Assembly (NCBI RefSeq): GCF_910589235.1
Contig: NC_060972.1
Location: 4,129,899-4,193,898, forward strand
DNA: 64,000 bases
From: Vespa crabro
Taxonomy: Eukaryota > Arthropoda > Insecta > Hymenoptera > Vespidae
Direction of reading: 5' to 3'
The notes under the pieces were generated by a model. It ran no database searches and had not been told where the DNA came from. It saw nothing but the letters and a program-made list of their open reading frames with translations. This document shows, piece after piece, positions 26,007 to 40,060 of the stretch. The position numbers and the translations under genes are program-made. Every line of letters starts with the position of its first letter. Positions within the stretch are counted from its first letter, which is position 1.

Positions 26007-28407
26007 TTTCGTTCTAATTTCGTAGGAACATTAGGAGAAGCAAGTATCCACATGGTTTCTCGAAAAAGTATTTATGTGACGTCATTCGACTAAGAAATAA
26101 TAGCAAACCTTAGTGGAAATAAGAAAGTAGAGAGGATGATTTTTTCATGTGACGCAATAAATCGGTCTTGGCACGTTGTTCAGAAAATTGTTCTTTCTTT
26201 TCTTTTTTTTTTCTCTTTTTTTTCTTTTTTTTTCTTTTGATGGCTTGAGAGAAGGGGAAAATTTTCTGTCATGTGCATATACTCTTCTTCTCTTCGATAA
26301 TATAACGCACGTAAACGCGCGAGCGTAAGCAAGCGCAAATTAACAGATAGTGATTTGGATAGATAGATATGATTTTTGAAGAAGAAAGATTTAGAGTCCT
26401 TTAGAAAGGATCTCGCGAGAACAAACGATTAAAATAGCAACGAGCGAACTAACACGACGAGGTATCAAATTGTCAACGACACGTGCACCCCGTGTTAGCC
26501 CCGTTTATCATTTGTCATAGCAAACGCATTCGATTTCTATAGCTCATATATCGTATCGTCGAAATAACTATGACAAAACGTTTGCTATTTGCTTTCATTA
26601 ATGGACGATCGTTTGTTTGGGGTAGGTAACTACGAACGTACGTTTCTCTTTTTATTACATTTTCAACTTGGAAGATTCCTTATCTTGATTAAACGTGTAC
26701 AATCGCGATTGCTCGAGAAAGTTTCATAGATCTTATCGATAAAAAAAAGTCGAAGTAATTTGATTGGTACGTTTGCAAAACTCTTAAGTTGTTTCTATCA
26801 AAAGAAATTTATAGAAATATAAATATAATTAATTTTGTCATCGTTCGTTGTTGTTCTTTAGGATTGTTATTGTTATAGGATTGAACGGTGTTGAATATTT
26901 TTAGAAAAATGTTATGCTGTTTGAAAATTCGTATTTTCAAGGGATATACTTGTTTAACAATTTCATTTGGCCGATCGAATTTATTTGAGAAAAATATTTT
27001 GATAAAAAATAAATCTTAGAGGGTTGTAGGGTGTTGTAGAGATTGATGCAAACGACAAAGCGGCATCTCTGAATATCTAGCAGCAACCTAGCAATGTACC
27101 ACGGATGCTTCGTTACCGACCGTTCGAGTATCTATACGAGGTATGAAACTTGAAAGTGGAGGCAGTAGTATCAACCATTGTGGAAACAGGGATCCACCAA
27201 TGTCCCACAGTGTTATCGTTGGATATACTAGTAGTTTTCTTCTTACATTTGATATATACCGTGATCTAAGTTCTATGAAAGATCTTTTATCTGTTGTTTC
27301 TTCTTTTTCTTTATTTCTTTTTATTTTTTTAATTTTTCTCTTTTTTTCTTTCTTTTTTTTTGTTTTTTTATCGGGAATTTGATCCTGCTAGAATGATCCC
27401 CCTTACGTTATTTATACACACACATATATATATATATAATATATATATATATATTTTTGTTTTAAGATAAAATTTTGACATCAATGAAATCTCTTTCACC
27501 GAGAGCTTCGATTTTGTCTTCTCGATAGATCGTCGTGACTGTCCTACTTGTGACCACTACATAGACGAAACTACCCCTTGCGCAACGTTCCGCCGCATAA
27601 TTTGAAGATATCGAGGAGAAGCGAAGTAAGTGCGAAACCCTTACGGCCGGACAAATTGGCAATTAACACTTTGGAGAGATTCAAAAGTACCAATTAACCG
27701 TAACCACCTTATCATTAACGGTTCGAAAAGGAACTCCTTGTAGGGGAGAAGGGTGACTACTTTTCCTCGTTGAAAGTTCACCTTAGTCGATGGCTCTCAC
27801 CTGATAACGTAACTATCCGATAGAGGAGGTTAGAGTAGCGGTGCCTGGTTTATCTGTGAACATATAGAACATCGATCTAAATCTACCCTTTATTTGCGTT
27901 TCGCTGATCTACGACCGAGGTCGCTATAACTGGGCTACTTATTCTATTTATTCATCATTTATACACGAGATTTTATTTCGTTATCATTAAATATATTGTT
28001 CTTTGTTCCTGGTTTTTTTTTTGTTTTTCTTTTTTTTTTTTTTTTTTACCAGAAAAATAAACAATATCTTATACGTTTATCATTTTTAAAATAAACAAGC
28101 AACTACGTTAAATTTATTCATAACTTTATTACATTCTGATATTTTCTATAACAAAGATTTATGAGCTCGTCGACGGACATTCGATGGAAATTTCGTCTTC
28201 GTTTAATATAAAATTATTTATATTATTATTTAATATAATTATAATATATTATCAATAAGACTTATACTTATATATTATAGACAGTATAATATTCTTATAT
28301 CCTGTGATTTTTTTTTTCTTTTTTAGAACGAGATTTGTAAGTACGAAAAGAAAAAGAAAGTATTTCAAAAGTAAAATCCTCAATGAGATCGGTTTGACCA
28401 TGGCCCA

Positions 28408-28519
28408 CCGTATCTACTTAATAACGACACGGCCACCTGTCATTGACCGTAACTACTTAACTCGGTCGCGTGTATCAAAAGGACTACAGTCTGACTATCA
28501 CTGACCCGTACCTACTTGA
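28408..28519 (+). repeat. Three copies of a CCGTAnCTACTTrA motif
   Basis: The 14-mers CCGTATCTACTTAA (28408), CCGTAACTACTTAA (28447) and CCGTACCTACTTGA (28506) occur on the same strand with start spacings of 39 and 59 nt. The last two also share a preceding A(T/C)TGAC and a following ACT. A weaker relative, CCGTAACCACCTTA, lies at 27698. Nothing about the motif is microsatellite-like. It may be a diverged minisatellite or a cluster of binding sites; function unknown. Confidence 0.6.
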
Positions 28520-28557
28520 CTTTTTCAACTCAACTCGCGAAAGCGTACCACGTAAAG

Positions 28558-28558
<1 letters not shown>

Positions 28559-28586
<28 letters not shown>
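28559..28586. repeat. Poly-A tract
   Basis: Run of about 28 A on the + strand immediately after the CCGTA motif cluster, followed by A/G-rich sequence. No retroposon body recognised. Confidence 0.85.
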
Positions 28587-28588
<2 letters not shown>

Positions 28589-29673
28589 AAGAGAGAAGAA
28601 GAAAATTTCAACGAAAGTTTCATCGATTTTTATGTGTTACTTAAAAGTTCTTAGAAAGAGAAGGAAGATCGTAAACGTTGAATAGTTTAGTGCATTGCAA
28701 CAACAACGAACAATTGGATAGTTTTTCCAGGGTTATGTAGAAACACGTGCAACTATTGGGTCGATGCATCGTAGCTTGCGAATACCAAGAGCTGCATGCA
28801 CATTGCACATTCTTTCGGCACGCGCGCTTGCGTTCTGCGGTCTGGCGCATTCTCTTTCTACAGTAGCGTACAATAATAGCAAATCGTAAAAGAAATTTTT
28901 TACATTTTTACAAACTTCTTTTCTGGACATAGTTATATTATCATATCGAAACGTAATAAAATTTTTCATTTGATACGTAAAATAATTTTTCTCTCTCTCT
29001 CTCTCTCTCAATCGTTTTATTATTAATAAAATTATTTCTAAATATTAATACCGAATAAATAAGTCCGATAATATACAACAAGTGGGGAATTTAATTAGAT
29101 CGTTATAAATTTGTTGATCCAATATTCATTATGTTTCCCTTCGTAACATTAATAATATCGTATTTATAGTAAATATGCATATTGAATGAACAAAATTGAT
29201 AATCATCAATAAATAGGAAATTTCACTAGTATTTTATTTAATTTTGTTTTCTTCGCATATTCTTAGTATCATAAATTATATAATAATTTTATTAAATAGA
29301 AGGATTAGGATCATTGATTATATTAAATATATTTTATGTTAAGTATTTTCTTTTATGTTATATTATTATCATTATATTATTATTATTCTAATGGTAGTGT
29401 CTATCGTACGATGTACGATGTCTCTTTGAAGAGAAAACAAAAGCAAAGGGAAGAAACACGTAGTAGAATTGCTGGTTGTAATGTCGTTGTTGAATGTGGA
29501 ATTGGCATAAGACCGCAGGCAGCGCTCTACGAACGCTCGTGCAATTCATATACTACCTTTTCCACCTTTTCACCCTCCTCTGCCCCTGAGCGAGTTACTC
29601 TCGAAATATATTCATCGATCCGCGCTCGAGTTACAATTCGCGACACATTTTCCACGTTCATGCGTGCGTGTCA

Positions 29674-29713
<40 letters not shown>

Positions 29714-31046
29714 ATTTCGTGTTCTTTCTCTCAACGGAGCTTTCCTGACGCTTAACGATGAATACGCGTCATGTATGAATGCGTACGTCGTTAACCCTCG
29801 AGTGCGTCGTCATGCAGTTGCCTACCATTGTAAAAATAAGAACAAAGAACCGCTGGCTGGTATTCTCTTCATTTCCAGTAAACTTGTTCCTTGTGTTTCA
29901 CATCGAACGGGCTTTACCAGTTTATCGATCTTCCCGGACTTTTTTATTCGACGTTGTTATACGGGCCTCTTTGTGATTTGTTCGATCGCAAAGGTGATCA
30001 GGAAAAAAATTCTTTTAATTCGCTGATACGATAAAACGAAATTTTATATTTTTAATCGCTCGAATATATATAAATACGTATATAATGATATAATTATATC
30101 ATTTAATAATGGAATAATATTTTAATGGTTAAAGATTATCAACGTAATATTAATACATATTTCATCGAATCAATGATTATTTATTATTGTTATTTAATTA
30201 ACAATACTTTTTGTATTTTTATTATTTCATCGATATGTAAAAATATTTCAGAAAGAAGATCGTACTTGATGATAAATTCTTCTTTCCCTTTTGAATTTGT
30301 TTTATAGAAACGAGTTAAAATTAATCGGTATGTAATATAAAAATGTTTTTCGATGCTCGTTAATTAAAGTTAGTGACATAGGCCATTACCATGGAAAATA
30401 TTCGTTCTTGAAATTTCTCGAGTGTACGAATTATTACACTGAATCCCTCGCTCGTATATATAAACATCACGTTTCTGCCATTCAGAATTTTCTCATGCAG
30501 TTAAACAAAGAGAAGATGAAATATTTCGTCCCAATTTTCTCTATTCTCTCTCTCTCTCTCTCTCTCTTTCGAAGAGAAGGTTTTGGATGAGCTATGCAAG
30601 TATGCTGACGAGTTTCGCGGGAAATGTTCGACGATTATTAGCCGGTCGATCGATTCCGAATCTTCATCGACGAGTCGTGGATGGAAATGCCGTTGGAAGT
30701 ATATTTGCAGAAAGAGAGAGAGAGAGAGAGAGAGATTGATAGATAGATAGAAGAGGATTTTAGAGTGGGGAATGCAAGAAGTGGGAGAACAACGTTGATC
30801 TCGATATATTCGTAAAATTAGAAGCTCGTAGAAAGCTTTTTGTTGATCCCACACGTTTTCCTGTACCGTTTATTTATTCATAGACACTCGAAGAGTCATC
30901 TTTGTTTCTATTTTCGTTTCGATAACCAACTGCAAGCGCGATTATTATTATACTTTGAAATCGTGAATTCTTTGTCGAGAATACTTTTCAAAAATCTTTC
31001 TGATAAAAAGTAATCACAAATTTTTCTTTCTTTCTTTCATTCTATT

Positions 31047-31094
<48 letters not shown>

Positions 31095-31443
31095 CATACA
31101 TACATCGCGGTTACTCGAGATCGTCCGCTTCATTCCTCAGTCGTCGTCGTCGTCGTTGTTGTCGTTGTCGTTGTCATCGTCTTCCGTGTCTGCAAGTTTT
31201 AATTGCTATCTTTAAGAAGGAAGAAACTAGAACGAAAGGATCCGAGGGGGTCGGAGTTTTTGAGAGAAGTAAACACAGAGAAAGATGAGTTCTTCCTACA
31301 GAAAGAGACTGCTGAGTCAAGTAGTCACGTAGGGTAGTCAAAGTCTTTCTCTTTCTCTTTATCTCTTCTCTCTCTCTCTCTCTCTCACACACACAGTTTT
31401 CTTTCTTCTCTTTCGTTTCTTCTTTTTCTTCTCTTCTTTTTCA

Positions 31444-31485
<42 letters not shown>

Positions 31486-32203
31486 TTGTATTTCTATTTC
31501 TTTTTTTGAAGTCTTTGCTATTTTCGTCACCCTTCAGTCACAATACTCCTTCGAAAAGACTTCAAGTTTAAGGCTGACGAACTCATATTTTTCTTCTCGT
31601 CTTTTTCTAAATTCAATCGGACAGAACTCACAAAAAAAGCTTTGATCCTTTCTTTTACCTTTCCATTCCTTTTATACATTCGTCTTTATCCTTCTCCATT
31701 TCTCTCCAAAGTGTTTTCGACTTTTGCGAAATTCGACCTCAATGACTACTCGACCTGCTTGGCATGAACTTCTTGTATCTGTATTTTCGGGTCTTCCTAT
31801 ATATCCAACAGTTTTCATCTCTCTCTCTCTCTCTCTCTCTTTCTTTCTCTCTGTCTCTTTACGTGCTTACATTTGTGTGTGACCAGTCGCAGGGTCATTT
31901 GGTGCAGTAAAGTCGATAAGAGTAGCAAGAACGAGGACGACTGGCGCCATCCGATGGTGATACCAAGTATCGAGCTAGACGCTAGCGCCAGACATAAGGT
32001 TGAAAGCTCGAAAGCTCCCTGGAACACACGAATGAACATGGAAAAAAACATTAGTCAACTTTGGACTTTTCTAGTTTCACGATTATTCACATGAGAAAAC
32101 TTTTTCGAATGCTTGTTTGTTAAATTGCTTTCTTATCGATCAGAGGAAGGAAGTTTCAATTTTATTTTTCTCCTCTGAGAAATCTTTTTGAATTTTATTA
32201 TCC

Positions 32204-32256
<53 letters not shown>

Positions 32257-32787
32257 GCTCTTTCTATCTGCATACATTTAAATTAATTTATTTAAATCAA
32301 TTTAAAACGTAGAAATCTTCGTAAACACGAGCTTTCTTTTTTTAGTTCCAATATCTGAAACTGTTCGATAGATAATAAATTACGTTGAAGATATATATAT
32401 CTTAGTCGTCGATGACCCGAAAAAGGTTTGCTGAACAAAGAGGGTTAATATAATGTAATAACGTTCAAAACGATCTCTTCTCATTATATTCTTCTTATCA
32501 GGTTTTATTACTAGGAAGAATTTTTATACGTTCCTCCTATCGTTGGTATCGATGAGACCGTAGGCAAACTTAAAAATTAATTTCTCAGTTAATGGTTCGG
32601 AGCATCGGTTCAACAGGTGCCGAGTTGGAGCCGAGTAAAGTCAGGAAGAGAGAAGGCCTGTTTGGCGATACGATAAATCAGAAATGAATCAGCTATGTTA
32701 ACGACCTCGATTCTGATATAATTTAGGTATTTAATACATATGTACGTAGTAAATATATATATATATATATACATACATATATATATA

Positions 32788-32809
32788 TAGGTACGTACGT
32801 ACGTACCTA
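32788..32809. repeat. 22-bp perfect palindrome of the TAGGTACGTA type
   Basis: Starts TAGGTACGTA and reads identically on the other strand, flanked by (AT)n on the left. An 18-bp relative lies at 35962-35979. Confidence 0.85.
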
Positions 32810-33582
32810 CGTTCGTATATACATTTCAACTGATATTCGTAGATCCTCGTAAACGATCGCTCAGTTATTCTTAGACAATGAACGGGAAAAAGGTTCGTTA
32901 TGTTCCAACAACGGTCTCGTTATATTTAGATAAAACGAAAGAGAAAGAGAAAGAGAAGTTTCTGGTGCTCGTTAAGAATATATAAAGAAAAGAGATATAA
33001 CGAAAAAGAAAAAAGAAAAGAAAAGAAAAGGAAAAGTGAAAAAGAAAAATGTGTCAGTGAACAATATCGTCACGATTATGATCGTAACCAACGTTCACGG
33101 TTCTTCCTTTAACAATTTTCTTTTTCTTTTCTTTTTTTTTTTTTTTTTTTAACATACAACGAGTTAATTAGGCACTAGATTAATAACGTAAAAAGATAAG
33201 GGAAAACAACTTAGGTCAATGGGTTAAGAATCAAAATGTTTTAATGGACAATCCTGTCGCGTTTTCGATGTTCTCAGCATAATCGTAGGATTCCGAATAA
33301 ATTTATAGTTTTTTTCACGATTTAATTATCGTTATAGACGATAATGATCGAGCTGAGTGCAACCAAAAAAAAAAAAAAAAAAAAGACAGAATTTCTTTCT
33401 GAGCAATGACATTTTTTCCTCGAGTGAAATTAATCAATTAATTTTTATATATTTATTTATCATCGTTGAATATTTATTAACGTTCAATCGTATATATTAA
33501 ATTGGAATTCGCAAAATGGATAAGTTCGAGTTGAAAAAAAGGAAAGAAAAAAATATAGAAAAAAACAAACAAAAAAAAAAAG

Positions 33583-33780
33583 ACAATTAGCAATTCTTCT
33601 CGTTGTCTACAAAAGGAATAGAAAGAGAGAGAGAGAGAGAGAAAAAAAAGGAACAAAAAATACAATTAGCAATTCTCCTCATTGTCTACAAAAAAAAAAG
33701 AAAAAAAAAGAAAGAAAAAAAAGGAAAAAAAAAAAAGAAAAAAAATAGAAAATACAATTAGCAATTCTTCTCATTGTTCG
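33583..33780 (+). repeat. Three-copy A-rich minisatellite with a conserved 27-28 nt block
   Basis: A block beginning ACAATTAGCAATTCT and ending near TTGTCTAC recurs at 33583-33610, 33662-33689 and 33754-33780 (the last ends TTGTTCG). The copies are separated by A/G-rich filler of different length, giving spacings of 79 and 92 nt. Core blocks differ at only a few bases, so the array is a recent tandem duplication with slippage in the filler. Confidence 0.85.
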
Positions 33781-34416
33781 TCACGTTTCCGGTGTTGTTG
33801 GACGTGTCAAAAGAGAATCATGAGAAAATACAGTGGAAATGAGATCGCGTTCGGTCATTCGATCGGATACGTTATCATTTTCATTCGGTTTTACGCCGTT
33901 GGCAGAAGCAGACAGCGGAAGGAAGAAAAAACAAGGACGTTCTCGTTACAGAAACCGATTCGTTCGTTTTCTCCATTCGCGATGTATCTATATATATGTG
34001 TGTGTGCGCGCGTGCGTGTTTGTATGTGTATGTATTATACATATATATATATACATACTAGGTAGATGATTTATATTATTATATCTAGAAGTCGCATCCC
34101 ATTGGGACTCGTTCGAATTTTCGAGTTTCGTACGTCGAAGTTAAATACAATTTCTTCTTACATTACTCCCGCGGAAATATTTCAATTCCATAATTCATAT
34201 TATAGAATTTATCTCTATTTGGTGTATATATATATATATATATATAATTATAATTAATTGTTCCCTATTTGCGCCTTGCCACTGACAAAAAACAAAAAAA
34301 CAAAAAAGAAAAAAAAGAAAGAAAACAATTTCTTTGAAGGCGATTTAAATGTTTTTAGAAAAACATTTAATTTCGATGATACTCGATTCCAAAAAAGATA
34401 GAGAAAGATAGAGAGA

Positions 34417-34454
<38 letters not shown>

Positions 34455-34856
34455 ACATTGATTACGAGTTTGAATTTGATATCGAGTAAGGCTGACGATT
34501 AACGATTCGTTGTATCAGGGACGTTCCAAGCGTTTCATTGAAGCTTACTATTACGTTCATGGGAAGAGTCTACCAGAGTTAACCAGAGAGCGAGTGAACA
34601 AGTCAAAGAGTGAGAGAGAGAGAGAAAGAGAGAGAGTTCCCATCGAGGTCAGGGAAGGCAGGAAAAGCTGACCTACATAACTAAGCCCACGACCCGATTC
34701 GCCCCATCTTTACCGAAGCCGATGAATGGATCCGACATGACGCACACACCATACCATGCTCTTTTCCATCTCTCCTGCCACAATCCATAACCTTATTTCC
34801 TTTACGTAACGACGGGGAGTCACGTAACATTCTCTCTCTCTCTCTCTCTTTTTCTC

Positions 34857-34937
34857 TTGCCCCTTCTATACTACCTCTACTTTTTTCTTTCTCTCTCTCT
34901 CTCTGTCTCTCTTTCTCTCTCTTGTCCCTTCTATATT

Positions 34938-35007
<70 letters not shown>
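34857..35007 (+). repeat. CT-rich block with an internal duplication
   Basis: CCCCTTCTATACTACC near 34860 and TCCCTTCTATATTACC near 34925 are diverged copies embedded in (CT)n. The second is followed by pure (CT)n from 34942 to 35007. The Leu-Ser frame through this region is an artefact. Confidence 0.85.
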
Positions 35008-35013
<6 letters not shown>

Positions 35014-35396
35014 CTCTCCCTCATTTCAAACTCGTCGACTTAGCTCGCACGAGGACTTGTACACACTAAACAAATAATTGGCCGTGCTAACAGTGCGTTT
35101 GACGATAAACAAGGGGAAACTCATGCGGATAAATAATAACGATCCGGTGACCCGCAAATTAGTTTTACCATACTGAACTTCAAGCTGAACGTCGAAGATT
35201 GTGTAACCGCATAGGTATAATATACGACGTATTTATTATGTAATCAGTTTTATAACGAAGCGTTGGGATATTATCAGGCGTCGTTATTGCCAACGGGAGG
35301 CGAATATAAAACTATTAAACAATACTGACGTCGATCGAACATCATGAAGAATGAAAGAAAGAGAAAGAAAAGGAGGAAGAAAGAGAGAGAGAGGGG

Positions 35397-35444
<48 letters not shown>

Positions 35445-35961
35445 ATAATGAGTAGTTGTAATCGTATTTAGAGAATATGTTCAGAAGGATATCGAAAAAT
35501 TTTTATTGGAATAATTAATCATGGATTTGTAAATGTGAATATAAAATTTCGGAATTTAAATTCTCTTGAGAATTTGCAAATACCTATTTATATGGGATCT
35601 GGAAGATCGCTTAAACTCGTCGATAACTACTTTTCACATTTATTCCAATTTCTGTGCCAATTTAAAAGTTGGCCCTCGTCTAACTCTTTTATTCGGTATT
35701 TCAGAAAATACCAATTCACTTTATTATTACGTCTCTGTAAATTTTCTTATATTCTTTTTGGACTCACCTCATAGTACATAGATATATATATATATCTTGT
35801 CCTACGTGAAAGAGGTTAGTACGGAGAAAGAATAAGCAGACCTAACTTTGTCCTTAATTCGTCGCTTGGTGTCTGCACTTTATGCGCCAACCGATCTTGA
35901 TTGCATTCGATCGCGGTAATAAATTTTCCGATCGAGGCAAAGTTCCAGCCAGTATCTCTCT

Positions 35962-35979
35962 CGTAGGTACGTACCTACG
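35962..35979. repeat. 18-bp perfect palindrome CGTAGGTACGTACCTACG
   Basis: Reads the same on both strands. It shares the TAGGTACGTA half with the palindrome 3.2 kb upstream but here interrupts ordinary, non-repetitive sequence. Confidence 0.85.
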
Positions 35980-36106
35980 TATGTACATTCCTATTTCGGG
36001 AGAGGAGGGCTCAGGAGGATCAGATTTTCAATCATGGATTTCTAGATCCTCGTCTGGCTAATAATAGAAAGTTCTTCATCTCTCTCTCTCTCTCTCTCTC
36101 TTTCAA

Positions 36107-36186
36107 TTCATTTCTCTTCCTGTTTCTCTCTCTCTCTCTCTCTCACTTCATTTCTCTTCCTGTTTCTCTCTCTCTTTCTGACTCTC
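36107..36186 (+). repeat. 40-nt tandem duplication in CT-rich DNA
   Basis: TTCATTTCTCTTCCTGTTTC occurs at 36107 and again at 36147, each followed by (CT)n. Confidence 0.85.
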
Positions 36187-36242
36187 TGACTCTCTCTCTC
36201 TTTCTCTCTTTTTCTTGGACATGTATGACATTGACGAGCAAC

Positions 36243-36245
<3 letters not shown>

Positions 36246-36299
<54 letters not shown>
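36246..36299. repeat. (AT)n microsatellite, 54 nt
   Basis: Pure AT alternation; creates Ile-Tyr frames on the minus strand only as an artefact. Confidence 0.95.
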
Positions 36300-36304
<5 letters not shown>

Positions 36305-37216
36305 TATGTAATATGTAATAGATGCAAGTCAGTCATAAGCAATAGGAAACGTTGAATCGAATGTCTAGCTTGTTCATGATGAAAGCGAACATCCAGCACA
36401 TGATTATTGACAAAATGTAATTCACGAAGCGCCAACAACAATGAATTTCCAATGGCACGATAATAGGTTTCCATTAAATAACTTGACTATCTAGGTACAG
36501 GGAGAGAGGTATCACAAAGCTCGAAAGTTCGATCGATGGATCGAAAAGTTTCGTAGACATCATTGTCATCATTATTGTCATTCATGGAGTATTGCTGAAT
36601 TGATATTTTTAGAGGATTGCTTTCCTTTTTTTTTTGTTTTTTTTTTTTTGATTACTTTTTTTTTATCGGATATAATACGTATATGTAATAAGTTGATATT
36701 ATATACACACGTATACAGAGGATTAGTCAATAAAATTAGATTCTCGAGTAAAATATTTGAAATTAGATTATTCGATTATTATTTAATCAGATGTTTAATG
36801 AACTCTATTGGACTCATCGTATGTTTGTTTGAAATTTATAAATAATATATTTCTATTTTAAATTTTTAACCAATGGATTTCTTATTAGGTTACCTTTTAT
36901 GGTTCAAGCTTATAAATATATATCAAAGAACGAATACCAAAGTACGGCATTTCCTACTTTTGATCGAAGATACCAAACAAATTTGTGCTCGTAAATCATA
37001 CGACATACGTTAGAAATGACGTTCTTTTCGATTTTCGAAAGATATTTTCTCGTCGAGGAAATACCGAGCCTCGAGTATGAGATATTAATAGAGAATCTCA
37101 GTACCGTGCCAACGGTAATCCGTCTACAAAGATACGCAAGCTTCGACGATGGCTTTTTAACGTGTACACATATATTAGATTCGTTTATTCTTAATCGTGG
37201 AATAACATTTTTTTAT

Positions 37217-37257
<41 letters not shown>

Positions 37258-37828
37258 ACCAATTACAACAAATATAACGTTGCAATTTCCTATGTATATA
37301 TATATATATATTGTATACATTTTACAAACAGGCAAATTAATAATCAATAGTAAACAATTTCGAAAATCTATTTCTTTTTTATATTTAATATCATTGAAAA
37401 ATTAGATATATCAAAGTACAAATTTTTCTTTTGTTGAAGAACATTTGCCAGATCGGATTTTCCATTCTTCTTTCTCTCTATCTCTATTCTAAAGCGTGAG
37501 AAACAAACTATATTCATTATAACAGGTTGCACGGAACTATCTAAGCTCATTTAATCTCTTGTTGCTTTAAAACGTATATCCCGACTCGATACCCATCCTC
37601 TCGTTTTCTTTATCTCTCTAATTCTCTCTCTCTCTCTCTCTCTCTCTCTTACTCTTTTACTCTTATCTACACAAGCACTACGGTAAGATCAGTCATTGAG
37701 TGCACCTACCGCACTACGACCAGCTATTGTCTTCCCTCGCCGCGAGAACTCCTTGATTGTGAAGCTTCGTTGCGATGAGTTTAATACTCCGCTCTTTCAG
37801 GAAGCTACCGATGTAGAAAGAGAAAAAG

Positions 37829-37863
<35 letters not shown>

Positions 37864-38192
37864 GAAAGAGAGAAAGAGAGAGATGAAACGAGGGAGGGAT
37901 GGTTTAAGTGTTTACCAAGCGTAGTCATGCCAGCTGCAAATCTTTCGAGATGCTTTTATTTTTCATTAACGAGCACGAAGATGGTCGATCGTGACAAAAA
38001 GGAAAAAAGAAAAATAGAGAGAGAGAAAGAGAAAGAGAAAGAAGAAAAAGAAGTAGAAAGGAATCCGGATAAATTTCAACCCCTGTTTTTGCATGATTTT
38101 CCTCTTTTCAATATCTCCTCTTCTTAGAATAAAATTTCTCGGAACATTATGTAATTGTAATTATATATAATATACGAATCAATAATAGTAGT

Positions 38193-38193
38193 G

Positions 38194-38261
<68 letters not shown>
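38193..38261. repeat. (AAT)n microsatellite
   Basis: About 23 uninterrupted AAT units followed by degenerate AAT/GAT triplets to about 38310. Confidence 0.95.
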
Positions 38262-38262
<1 letters not shown>

Positions 38263-38944
38263 GTAATAATAATGATGATAATGATGTAGTAATTATGATA
38301 ATAATAACGACGATGCTACTAATGATAGTGATTCATCCTTTAACAATTAAATATCGAAAATTTCAACGACCATTCTTGAAATGGGACGGAAAACCGTAAC
38401 TGCGGAATCAATGGCGACGCATCGTTGGCTTTGCTCCACGTCGCGTTGCGGACTTGTATTCCGGTAGCCCAAATACGCGCGGATATTTATCGACGCGTTT
38501 TAACATTCAATCCAAACTTTTTCGTGGCGGGCCGCCACCATTTCGATAAGGAATATAGAGGATAGAAAGGATTCCTATATGAGGGAATGTATAATGTACA
38601 CACACACACACACATATATATATATTGTTATTTTTACATGTGTGCTTCTAACGTTTTTTTTTTTTTTTTTTTTTATTGGATATAGATATATATTTTATGT
38701 ATATCGCACGCAAAACTTTAAGTGTCTTTGACACATTTTTTAAATATATTATCTTTCTACGTCAACTTTTTTTTTTTTGTATATACTTCATTGTAATTTC
38801 TTTCTGATCGTAATATAACTTTCCATTATTTTATTATCTTATGATACTTATAAATGAGTAATATAATAATTGTATTTGATAATATTACAAAATATCATCC
38901 AACGATCTCTTTTATATTTTTATTTAATGATATTTTAGTATATT

Positions 38945-38949
<5 letters not shown>

Positions 38950-38997
<48 letters not shown>
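38950..38997. repeat. (AT)n microsatellite, 48 nt
   Basis: Pure AT alternation in the large intron. Confidence 0.95.
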
Positions 38998-39001
<4 letters not shown>

Positions 39002-39706
39002 ATATGAGCGTTGGTTTTATATAGAAACGAGTTTTATTAGTCGATATATTTGAAAATCATCATGAATAAGGAATGTCGCGTATTACGAATACCAATGTTG
39101 CATTTGACGAGACTAGGAAAAATAGTTTAGCCTACTCGGCAAAATTGGTTTCATTAATGGTACGGCTTAATAAAGCTGACTGCTCGAAGGAAAATTAGTT
39201 TCCCCCGAAGGCTTAGCTTCCTGTTTTACTTTTAATCATTCGGAAATTTTATTCTCGACTGTTTTCTTTCTCTCTTGTCTTTCATTCCTAATAAATTTCT
39301 TTTCCGTTAACGACATTTTCTCCTTTCAAAAGATATAATAATAAATCAATGCAATTTCATTGAATAAAAATTAATTGATCTTATTGGCCAATAAAATCAA
39401 TAAAAACGTTGTACAAATTTCTTTGTATATAATAAATAATCATATTTATTCATACAAAGAAAATTAAATATGATAAATGAGATTAGGTAAAATCATCGTA
39501 ACTCGTAGAAAGTGATATTATTTTTCGATATTAAATATACTAATTGATCTTTCAAGCAGATCGTAGAGGTAACACACATCGTTATAGTTATCCACAGCAA
39601 AGGGAACGTGGAAAAGTACAGAGCTGTGCTTAGAGAATATTCATAAGTTCTATGTATAAGGGAGACATAAAATAAATATACATACACATGGACAGACACC
39701 CAGCTT

Positions 39707-39710
<4 letters not shown>

Positions 39711-39772
<62 letters not shown>

Positions 39773-39991
39773 CGAACGGACGTTCCATGAATATTTTCCG
39801 CTTCACGAGAAGAGTAATTCCGGTTTGCTCGAGGAACCACTCGTTTAAGTGTTCGTGAAAATGGAAACGAGCCTTACGAGCAATAATTGTCGCGTGCAAA
39901 TACGATTACGATGGTTTCGTTGAAAATAACAAGTCGCGGAATTTCGCACCGACACATTACGTGCTACATATACATAAGTACGTATGTAATT

Positions 39992-40059
<68 letters not shown>

Positions 40060-40060
40060 T
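39711..40060. repeat. Two long (AT)n tracts flanking 220 nt, the second followed by (AC)n
   Basis: (AT)n at 39711-39772 with one G interruption, and (AT)n at about 39995-40047 running into (AC)n to about 40060. The intervening sequence is unique and shows no gene. Confidence 0.9.

Noticed and set aside
29336..29755. 139-codon + strand frame
   Set aside because: No similarity recognised, begins in AT-rich low-complexity DNA and ends in a (CT)n Leu-Ser run.
33583..33780. CRISPR-like array of repeated blocks with unequal spacers
   Set aside because: Only three copies, spacers are A/G-rich low complexity, and the context is a eukaryotic intron.
39711..40060. Long (AT)n tracts as hairpin RNA precursors
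   Set aside because: Alternating AT folds trivially; no microRNA seed or stable unique stem was recognised.
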